64,000 nucleotides of DNA from Oscarella lobularis (Eukaryota; Porifera; Homoscleromorpha; Homosclerophorida; Oscarellidae), in the NCBI RefSeq assembly GCF_947507565.1, contig NC_089175.1:806001-870000 (forward strand), read 5' to 3'. This document shows, piece by piece, positions 55,001 through 64,000 of this stretch. Below the pieces are notes generated by a model that made no database searches, was not told the origin of the DNA, and saw only the letters and a list, made by a program, of their open reading frames with translations. The translations under genes and the position numbers were made by a program. Numbering within the stretch: the first letter of the stretch is position 1; each line of letters opens with the position of its first letter.

Positions 55001-56737
55001 CCGCCGCGACCGCCGCGACCGCCGCGGCGACGATCGTCCCGATCCGATTTCTTCTTTTCTTCGTCGGATGACGATGAGGATTCGGATGATAGGGAATCGT
55101 CGATCATGCCCTCGTAGAACTCCATCATCATGGGATGCATGAAGTAGCGACGTTGGCGTCGCGCCGACGATCCGGAGCTGCGAAGCGAGTCGTGATAGAC
55201 TTCGCGTCCGAACCGATCGCCCGTCAGCACAATGCAATTCTAATTAATAATTAAAGAACGAATATAAATATTACTTCTATATTTATCCTTATTTGTTTAT
55301 TTACTTTGCACATTTTGATGAATTTGAGTCGTCGTCTTTCCGCCTCGTCGGTTTCGGTTGGCGCTGTTTTGGTTTTTTGTCGGCGCGCGTACGTGTGTTC
55401 GAGCATTTCTAGCCAGAGATGTTCTCCCCGCACGGTCTCCCAAAATCGTGCCACGTCGCTGCTGTGTCTATCCTTGTCATATTTCCTATTCCTTCGCGTC
55501 TTCTCCTCGTCGTCGTCGTCATCTTCGTCGTCCGTGACGATGAGTTCAGGCGGCATTTGACTCAGTCTCGCTTTCGCTCGTTCGTTCACTTCGGCGACGG
55601 CGTTTCTCAATTTCAATTTCGCGATATTACCCTGGGGCGATTTTCTAACGAAGCACAGGGCATCCGGCATGGGACGACCGCAAGTAAGATTATCTAAAAA
55701 AGAATCAATTGTCAAAAAAACGAGAGAAAATTATTTATCAATAACCTATAATAGAATACAGAGCCCTGAATCTAGCCAAACATTTTTCAGCGGTCGAATG
55801 ATCGCTTTGAGGAAGAGCGACAGGCTGAAAAGTAAATAAAATTCAAAATTTTCTATCTTAATTTTTCTTGTCCAGTCAGTGAGCCATACCACATTGTATT
55901 TGGGTGGCAACGCAATGCTAGACAACTGGAGACCTTTAGTACGCTTCTGGTCCTCAGACGACAAAGGAGTAAGCGGAGAAAAATAGGCTTGACCCAAAAC
56001 CTGCTTCGTACACTCCATCTCAGTCAAACGCGTAATTTTAAGCACCTAAGAAAATCCAATTAAATAATTTAATTAATTAATTTCATTATGATTCTTACCT
56101 CATCCTCACAGGGAACAATCAGTTTCCCGTTGATCTTCAACATCGCAACGAAATGAGTCAATTTATTCTTCGGGCACGCCGCGCCGCAGAAAATTCGATC
56201 GTAGCGCTTCTGCGTCGCGTCGAGCGCGTAGGCGTTGAAAGGCGACGACGATACGGGACACAGTTTCGGACGAAGTATCGATTCGTTGTAGAATCGACTC
56301 GCGTTGTCGCGACCGAATTCGTAGACGGATCGATTCGCTTCGACGGAGTAATTCACGCCGTCGGACCCGATGAGAAATCCCATCAAGCAGGAGAGATAGC
56401 CCGATCCGAGGCCGACGTTGAGGACGGTGAGAGCGACGTCGTCTTTCGATCGGTGCAAGTCGAATTGTTCGAGCATTCGCGCGTAGAAATGGGGCGCCGA
56501 CATGTGGATTTCGCCGGCGTGAATCGCCTGGTCGGCGTAGGCGATCGATCGGCGGCTTTCTGGTACGAATAGAGCGCGATCGACGGCGCGAAACGCCTGC
56601 TCCACCTCCGCCGTCTTGATTGCGCCGATCGCGACGAGACGATTGACCAGCGCGTCGTGGTTTACGCCTGCAAATGAAGATGTTTGAGTGTATCGTTTGG
56701 ATCAGAAGGCGCTAGACCGACCTGGAAAGTACGACAT
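52015..56737 (-). CDS. PCMTD-like isoaspartyl methyltransferase domain fused to a HECT E3 ubiquitin ligase
   Basis: Start 56737: MSYFPG, then [20 protein letters not shown] and [17 protein letters not shown] (PCMTD: VEQAFRAIDR), [16 protein letters not shown] motif [24 protein letters not shown] and KLIVPCEDE. The frame continues through phase-0 introns ([23 protein letters not shown]) into Asp/Glu-, Arg- and Gly-rich low-complexity segments. These include runs of eight Met and nine Gly near 54950. A C-terminal HECT domain follows: [75 protein letters not shown], catalytic Cys in [13 protein letters not shown], end [12 protein letters not shown] at 52015. The HECT part is HECTD3/4-type. No intervening start codon, stop or promoter is visible between the halves. 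Confidence 0.75.
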
Positions 56738-56972
56738 CGTTCCACAACCACGAGGGACTCTTTTTATTATCCGGGTCTCTGACGGAAATCGAAACAGAAA
56801 GTCGTCTAGGTGCCTTATACAAAAGTGCCGTCGTATGTATACTCGTAGGTATGCTTTTCATTCAGAATGAGTTTTAAAGCTTCTTCGTAAACAGAATTTT
56901 TTTAAAATTTTTTACACAGCTTCTACGCACGAGTGCGCAGAAACGCGCATTGTGCCTGCGTTGGTGCAGAAA
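56738..56972. promoter_or_regulatory. Bidirectional promoter PCMT-HECT gene / TMEM185
   Basis: 235 bp between divergent start codons. Contains GAGTGCGCAG and ACGCGCATTGTGC near 56930-56955. No clear TATA box. Confidence 0.4.
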
Positions 56973-58355
56973 TGAATCTAAAGGGCCTATTTAACAATTT
57001 CAACGCCAGGTATGCGTACTCTACGTCGTGAAGCATCCTCGCCGCATTACGCTCTATAGCAAATTCGTCGTCTTCTTCTGCCTACTTCTCTTCTCGATTC
57101 TTCTCTCGTTGCGCATCGACGAAACGATTACGTGCCACTACTGCGCCGTTTTCGTACCTCTGTGGCTATGGAAAGGACTCGTCCTTGCCGGCTGCGCCAC
57201 AGGAATCGCCGCCTGGTGCAAACAAAGGAAAGCGCGAGACGACCACGCCCACGCCCACAGATCAATAATTCAATCGCGATCATGTCGTGTCGTTTATTTA
57301 GAAGTCGCATCGATTCGTCGACTAAGGATTTTCGTTCGATGGTGATAAGCGCCGCTCTTCAGACGTTTCTCTTCATTTTCGAAATTTTGACGTGCGTCAA
57401 AGCGGAAGGAAGTCGCGTGACGTGGCTAACGGCTTTTTCGCCTCTCTTTTTTCTATTGGTCGCCACTCTGATCGCCTGCATTTGGGCGTGGAGAAACGAT
57501 AGAAATGTCGAGGTAACGTGACGTCAAAAAATTCGAAATTTTTTGATTGCGACGTCTTTTCCTCCTCAGTTCGAAATTTTCGTTCTTTCCAACGTTCTAC
57601 AGATTATCTTTCTCAGTTTGCGTCTTGATAATTTCATAAATTGGGACTGGCAAGTAAGCTAAGAAGAAATAATCAATCCCCCACTCAAAATTAGCCAATA
57701 ATAAAATAGCTTGTTTTGATTCCTTTGTGGATTGAATTGTGTGTACTCGGATTTGTCATTCTCTATTTCATTATTTGGGCCTGTCTCATCTATCACAGCG
57801 ACAACATTCTCCCCGAGGGCCAAAAACTGGGTCTCGTACTGGCTCTCCTCTTTACCATTGCTTACATCACAGCTATCATATTTATAGTATAGAATTTTAT
57901 CTTCTATCTTTCGTAATTATCTTTACTTTTCCATTTTTAGGCTATTCTCGTTGAAAAGGTTGATAACAACGTTGACATTCCATACGCAAATGTTTTCATA
58001 CCGCTTCACATTGCCTTATTTGCACTCCTGCTGACGTCATGTTTACATCGCGGAGGAAATCAATGTAAGAGACCCATTCATTATAATTTAACCAACAAAT
58101 CACTTTTATTATATAGGGTGGTTTGGTATGCAGAAGAGTTTCTGCAATAGTCTATTAATTTGCTTACCGTGGTTACAAGAATACGGGAATATATCTTTTT
58201 CAGCCGAGGCAGTCGAAGAACAAGAAGAAGAAGAAAGGGAGACGTCACCGGCGCGATTAGAGGATCTAAAAATAGAAATTAAATATAGTAGTGACGTAAA
58301 AAGAAAGAAAGAAGAGACAGTCGTTCCTATAACGTCTATAGAACAGCCTGATTGA
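56973..58355 (+). CDS. TMEM185: Transmembrane protein 185 homologue
   Basis: Start 56973: MNLKGLFNNFNA, a short intron, then SKFVVFFCLLLFSILLSLRI and AVFVPLWLWKGLVLAGC (human [30 protein letters not shown]). Later exons: ALQTFLFIFEILTC, FEIFVLSNVLQIIFLSLRLD, IPLWIELCVLGFVILY, VEKVDNNVDIPYANVFIPLH, and GGNQWWFGMQKSFCNSLLIC with LPWLQEYGNISF. About ten hydrophobic segments; Glu-rich C-terminus. Intrinsic membrane protein of unknown function in vertebrates. Confidence 0.9.
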
Positions 58356-58396
58356 GATGATGATGATGATGATAATAATATCAAATATAATTTATT

Positions 58397-61300
58397 TCAT
58401 TTTAGCTCGTCCCTCTGCGGCGATTTTTTAGTCATTTTTGCCCTTTCCAAATAGTCTTTGACTTTGTCTGATTTCAGTTCCGGTACGAAAGTGAACATGA
58501 ACAGTTCGAATAGAATCTTGAGGATTTAATTATTTAGTTGGCGATTTCTTTTTCGTTGTTTGCTTACGTAGACGAGATGTTTGTTGGCTCTTCGATTTTG
58601 AAAGGCTTTGAAAATCTAGAAAAGTGGTTTAGTACAAACAAAATTGATGATTTATCGGCGGTTTCCTTGCCTTCGATACGCCTAGCCTGCTGTTTTTCTG
58701 ACCCACGAAACTTTGCAGAACTGCTGGTATGTTCTTCATGATTCTCTCCTTTGCCGCTTCTCGCGTAGCCGCTCTTTCCTAGAGAATTGCTCTTCACATA
58801 TAGCGCACTAATTGAACCATCGCTTTTCACCTCTTCGCTTCTGATTGGACGACTGGGTGCCAGCTTTCCGTTTGGCCACATAGAGTCGCGAAAATTTCGA
58901 ATGTAGTAGAGAACCATTTCTTCTGACGCCAGCCACTTGACCGTCTCGCGCATGTGCCTAAAATGATAAGGAGTCGATGCAATTTTAAAATATCCGGAAA
59001 GAACGCACTTGTTTATCGATCTTCCAAAGGTGATTTGAATAAAAAGAATGAGCTGTCGTCTTAGCCACTTAAAGACTAAAAGAAATAAATGACGCAGTCG
59101 AGTGACGTCAGAACGACTCACCCCCTCGAAGTTCAAACACTTCCCTGACAAATCCATACATCGGTTCAGCGATAGAATCGTTTCTGTCTCTTCTATAGTA
59201 ATATTGATTGCTGTATAGAAGATGTTATTTGCAGATGCACTCTCACCCATCAAATTCGTCTCTCTATAAATTGACAGTAATATGTGTAAATGTCTTTGTT
59301 ACTACTAATCTTGCCTCTTCCATTTCATCGGACAGTTTCGTTTTAATTGACTCGACAAAATCGCCAACAAATGGAATACTAATCGCAGATCTAATAGCGA
59401 ATGATCACGGACTGCAAAAGAAGTCACTTGCCTTTTAATTGCTTCGGCGAGAAAGAACTTTTTCGGCGCAGGAGACTTTGAACTATCGTGATTCAATGCA
59501 GCAAGCCAACTAAGCAAAACTATCAATACTACGTACCTTCCCTTTCTGAGATACTCAGGACTTGGAATAAGAAACTGGTAGAGATCTTCACTAGACAAAA
59601 CTTTCTCATCCGCTAGGAGCCCCTACGTAAACAGCACAACTAATAGAGCGTGCTTACATATGTGAATAAACTGCACTGTACCTGAACGTATTGCTCAAGC
59701 ATTTGCCTCGATTTTTCTAAGTAGGCTCTGTCGCGAGAGCCAAAAAACCCAATAGAAGGCATAGGGAGTTCTTTCCCCAACGAGGGACAACACTAGAAAA
59801 ATTACTCATTTTCGACTATGTATTCTAGTTTTTTTGTTCGTGCCTCCTTCAAACTTCGATGCAATTTTTCAAAGTCCCTCAAATTCCGAATTACAATCCA
59901 CCCCGAAGCGCTGGGAGCAGTCGTCGCGTCATCGTCGACATCCTCCACTTCTCGATGAACGATAATTGTATAAAGAAAATTGGGTCGCCCGTGGTCAATT
60001 TCAACCTAAAAAATGGGACAGTGCACGCTAATTCGTCGCTTGTTCACTCTATTACGTTAACACTTTGAATTTGAGCTTGCCATTTGCCCAGAGTCAATAC
60101 GTATTCCTCTTTGATAAGATCGCGAAAAATGATTTCGAATTTCAATTCAATGATTTCTTTACTCACTCGTTCTTTCCATGTGAAACTCCAACTCTCGAAT
60201 TTCCGACTTCAACAGACTCACTTCCTCCTCCAATTGAGCAATTTCCTAAAACAAGGTCTCATAATTGAAATTTTAAAAATAATAATAACTCACCGGTGAC
60301 GCAGTCATTCGACTTTTCAAAGCCTCCAATACAGACAACTGAGGCGATAATTATTAAAAACTTTCAAAAAATTCAGGACGTTTAAATTATTATAACCTTT
60401 TTTCTACATCTTCCTTTCAGAGACTCCAATTTCTTTACGTGAACGGCCTCGTCTTCCAAATCGTCTTCGTCTTCCTCGGGATCGTCCCAAGTCGGCGACA
60501 AGCTGCTCTCTCTCGGCGACGGCGACGAGTCGTAATTGTCCTTATCGGATCGTTGTTCGCTCAAGTAGCGAAAATAGTACTCGCTCGATAGAAAATCTCG
60601 ATAGGCTATTTCTTCAATTAAATCATAGGCCTAATGGAAAATGAATAACGTAGAGGTTTCTATAGAAATTGAAACCTCGTCTTGGGCAGCTGTCAATACT
60701 TCTCTTCCCTATAAAGAAAAGTCCGTGTATATTAATCTTTATTGCATGTTGTCTTTTATTTACCTTTCCTCCGACCATAAATTCTTCGATGTCTCTTATG
60801 GCGCTTTCAGTGATTTCAACGTGTTCCGGAGCGCCCTGACTCAAGTAGACTTGATAGAGACCCCGTCGAACAGACAGCCGACACTGATCCTATAATAATC
60901 CACCCATCAATAAATTTATCTACAACATGAAGTGTCATCCTTTACATCGTCCGTTCTCTTCATTTCCTCAATCGTCATCCAAAACCTTCAGAATAGAAAT
61001 TGTAATAATATAATATATGTCAATATAATAAATACCTCAATAGTGAGGCTGGCTTCTTTTTTCTGTCCATGTAATTTAGTAACTGTTGTCGGCCCTGTTC
61101 GTCTGTCATCAACTCAGCAAAACTAACCTAATGACCAAATGAATCGTCTTCTAAACTAGAACGCTCTCCCATTGTTACTTTTCGAATACTATGCGGCATT
61201 TCAGCAGCTTGAGAAGAGGTCTAGTGGTAAAAACAAGGTCCGAATATTTTAAATTTTACGCCATATTATTTTACAGTAAATTCTGGCCCTCCCAACTGAT

Positions 61301-62968
61301 GAATCCGCTTCTCGCACAAATTTTTTGCAAATTGACACTAAATTGAAATTTTGACTTGGCTAATCTAACTAAAATGTTGCTCGCATTTCTACTTGATTGA
61401 GGTATCGCTTGAGATCTCTGTTTCTCAGCAATTCTCCCTTTATGTGACCCACCAAAGTGTCTCGATCTGTCAATGTTCAAGTTTTTCACCAAATCACGGT
61501 TTTCTAGCTTGAACTGACCTTCGGCTCCTATGCTCTTGGCTTGTTTTAAATTTTGAATAATAGTAGCTTGCATGATTTCAGCCAAAACATGATATCTGGC
61601 GAATAATTCTATTGATTAATTAAATAAACCCGCTACTATGGTCTCGTACCTAATTTGATTGAGATCCTCAATACTGCTACATAATTTAATTTTCTTGATA
61701 AAATCTAAAAAAGAAAACTTCTGGGAATCAACCGAAGTGAAGAAGAATATCTATTACCATCGAATGTAGCGTAATTGGCGGTGTCCTTTTGCGTCAGTTG
61801 TTCTCTATAATCCAAATGAGCAAGGAGCGTTTGATTCAGATAATCCGGATCGCAAAATGCGTCGATCGTGGGCAGCAGAACTTGATTTAAATAAAAAGCA
61901 ATTTACCATCACAAGGAATTCGAATTACCTTGAGAAGCCAGCACCTCTTTCAGTACGAGTCTCATGCTTGTGCAATGAGACTCGGTCTCGGGTAAAAGAG
62001 TGCAGACCAAAATCTATTAAATGTAAAATTTAATAATTTTATTTACGGTATGTGTAAAATTGCCTCGGAGACTGTTCGAAGGAATTCGATTTCCTTAGCT
62101 GGATCGTCGACACAGGGATGAACTTGAAATCCGCGTTGATTTATCTCGTTTTTCGCCAATAACGATGAACTGAGAAAACATATTAGGAATTATCGTTAAC
62201 TTCATCGAGCTGAGATCTGACTCGTCAAAATGTTCCAAATCGGAGAAGTGAACAGTGAGCTTGAGCACCAAATCCTCAGTCAGAAATTTCAACTAGTCGC
62301 ACACTCTCTCAAAGATTCGATTTAGAGACGAAACGAGTACAAACCATATCAACGGATTTTAATCGTTTCGTCGCCTTTTGCACAACAATCCACGCTTCAT
62401 CCCTAAAGAGGAGAATGAAAAAGCAAATTGCTACTACACTCGATAAAATTTTACATTACGACTGCTTTGAATCCTGGCTCGTCTTCGCCGATTTTTTTAT
62501 ACCAAGACATGACGTAATCTCTGACTGTGTTCTCGAGAACTGTTTTTGGAAAATGACTTGTTTTTCGTTCTGTCGAGCTCTCGTCGATTTCTAACCTTCT
62601 TGAATCGCTCGATCGAGAGCTCGCGAGACGATCGTCGGTCTTCCCGTCGTCGTTGGATCGGACGTGGAAGCGTTCGACAATGACGTCGCTCTCTGTGACG
62701 AAATCATTCGCTTGCAGCTCTCTTTCTTTGTTGCTGCTACCTTTGCTATGATTGCTGTGAGGGGATTTGCTGGGAGGCGAGGAAATTTCGTTCGATAGGG
62801 GCTTCGCGTTGCGACGAGAAGGATTCCGAATGCGAAGCTCGTTGCACCGACGAGCAGTCGCAATGCGACGCCTACGACGAATCGTACGATGTCTGAACGA
62901 GCTACTGCAAAAGCTAGAAGGGCTGAAACGATCGCAGCGAGAAGAAGACGACGTTGAGCTATCGACAT
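58397..62968 (-). CDS. SNX25: Sorting nexin 25 homologue (PXA-RGS-PX-nexin C)
   Basis: Start 62968: MSIAQRRLLLAAIVSALLAF, a membrane anchor. PXA domain from VLENTVRDYVMSWYKKIGED (62451-62550). Central exons cover the rest of PXA and a region where related nexins carry RGS. PX domain at about 59700-60050 (YTIIVHREVED, GWIVIRNLRDFEKLHRSL, GKELPMPSIGFFGSRDRAYL). Nexin-C: FKWLRRQLILFIQITFGRSI, HMRETVKWLASEEMVLYYIR and NFRDSMWPNGKLAP (human SNX25 VFRDAFWPNGKLAP). End PELKSDKVKDYLERAK at 58397. In animals it regulates endosomal sorting and receptor turnover. About 18 short exons. Convergent with TMEM185, with 41 bp between the stops. Confidence 0.87.
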
Positions 62969-63121
62969 ACTGGAACGTTTGCAAAAGCCAGTCACGTGGG
63001 CCTCTGCAACAAAAGAAAACACAAATAATTGAAAAAAAACGAAAAGCAGCAGACAATATGCAGTAAACAAAAAGTAGCAGACAATATAAAACAGACAACA
63101 CAGCACAGCAATTTTTTTGTT

Positions 63122-64000
63122 TCAATGTCCTTCCCTGTCCTCCCATTCTGGGTCTTCCTGTTCTGCTTTTAGTGACACCCCTCCAGTTTCCTCGCTCGTC
63201 AGGCTCTCTGCTGCTGCAAAGCTGGCATCGCGGTCAAGATGAAGCTCTTGAAATCGTCTCAGAATGTCGTCTTCGCGTTGATCTCTAGGAACGTAGTGGC
63301 AGCCGGTGTATCCTCCTTTCTCGCGGCAGTACTCTAACAAGCTAACACAAAGAATTAGATATGCAAGCCTAAGACGGAAATTACTACTAACGCGTTCCAG
63401 TATTCATCTCTATTCAACAAGAAAGGATTGCCAATGACAATCAGCAAAGCTTTAGCCCGAGTAATGGCCACGTTGAATCTCTAAACGAAAATGTTGGTTT
63501 TCTCACGGCTAATATAGACCGGTATTTTCAACCTTTGGATTTTTCAGAAAACCGAGGCTAAATTTTTCGTCAATTTCCAGAAATCTCTTGTTACTCCTGA
63601 CCGTTGAGATGATGATGACGAGTCGTTCGCTGCCTTGAAATTCCTCAACGGACCCGACCTTTACAGCGTCGAAATGCCGCCTTTTCAAAAGCTGACGAAT
63701 TTTTTGAACCTAAGCATCTCTTTAATTCGACGAGAAACGTACCTAAATTTTCGCAGACTGACCTGTTTCTTATAAGGTGATATAACTCCAATTTTCGATA
63801 GATCTATTCTAATCCCCCTTGTGCTGTTAATCATGTCGACGTACTTCGCTACTTGAGATGCTTCGTCGGTGTTAAAGAACGACGGACTGCTTTCTTCTCG
63901 CTCGTCGATGCCCTCAATGCCGTGAAAGATAATGGGGAAGCCTTTCTTCGGCAGATGATCCCATTTGCAAAGTGACTCGCGAACCAATTGGTCTGCTTTC
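63122..64000 (-). CDS. MOV10: MOV10-family RNA helicase, C-terminal part
   Basis: Partial: the gene enters from the right edge and stops at 63122. Visible: [33 protein letters not shown]1 helicase motif [22 protein letters not shown], motif [19 protein letters not shown], then [13 protein letters not shown] (human MOV10 LEFCKENGGYTGC) and an acidic tail. A 5'-to-3' SF1 helicase involved in RNA silencing and retroelement control. Whether it is MOV10 or MOV10L1 cannot be decided from this end; the GGYTGC tail favours MOV10. Confidence 0.9.

Overview
The window is nuclear DNA of an animal, most likely a sponge; the homoscleromorph guess (Oscarella/Corticium-like) is inference. It holds compact intron-bearing genes with very short introns (about 45-60 bp where both splice sites can be placed), many head-to-head pairs, and clear metazoan orthologues: FBXO7, NAA15, RNF121, LAMTOR1, LRRC51, NIPA-type transporter, RAB9, UBL3, TMEM185, SNX25 and MOV10. 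All gene models are read by eye from splice signals and frame continuity, so small exons may be missed and gene ends are approximate unless stated.

Layout. 1-12099 (-): 5' part of a giant secreted or membrane protein made of fibronectin III and laminin-EGF domains, containing a 1.79-kb exon-intron module repeated about 3.6 times. 12832-14532 (-): FBXO7. 14533-16180: poorly resolved, with weak small-gene candidates. 16190-31000: a rearranged region of segmental duplications. It holds a decayed FBXO7 5' copy, two intact somatomedin-B/7TM receptors (16784-19434 and 20035-22874), a multi-copy amidated-peptide precursor (23516-24103, -), decayed fragments of the receptor and of the NAA15 3' end, a 701-bp fold-back element (26586-27286), and two furin-type secreted Cys-rich proteins (27656-28177 and 29165-29638, -).

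From 29967 the window returns to ordered housekeeping genes: NAA15 (-), RNF121 (+), LAMTOR1 (-), two tandem Cys-rich secreted/GPI-type genes (+), LRRC51 (+), a NIPA Mg transporter (-) and a yeast-type Bmt2 rRNA methyltransferase (+). 41841-47140 is AT-rich and repeat-rich. Then come a thioredoxin-like/SAP-like/coiled-coil/PINK1-like kinase (-), UBL3 (-), RAB9 (+), an apparent fusion of an isoaspartyl-methyltransferase (PCMTD-like) domain to a HECT E3 ligase (-), TMEM185 (+), SNX25 (-) and the C-terminal end of MOV10 (-).

The most interesting system is at 16-30 kb. The peptide precursor has a signal peptide and five tandem units, each predicted to release an amidated pentapeptide (LLFLM-NH2 or LLFLF-NH2) between dibasic sites. 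Its signal peptide, its last coding residues and its 3' non-coding sequence match the neighbouring Cys-rich secreted genes. It therefore looks like a neuropeptide-type precursor born by repeat expansion inside a duplicated copy of such a gene, and it sits next to duplicated orphan 7TM receptors. The isoaspartyl-methyltransferase/HECT fusion is the second most notable observation.
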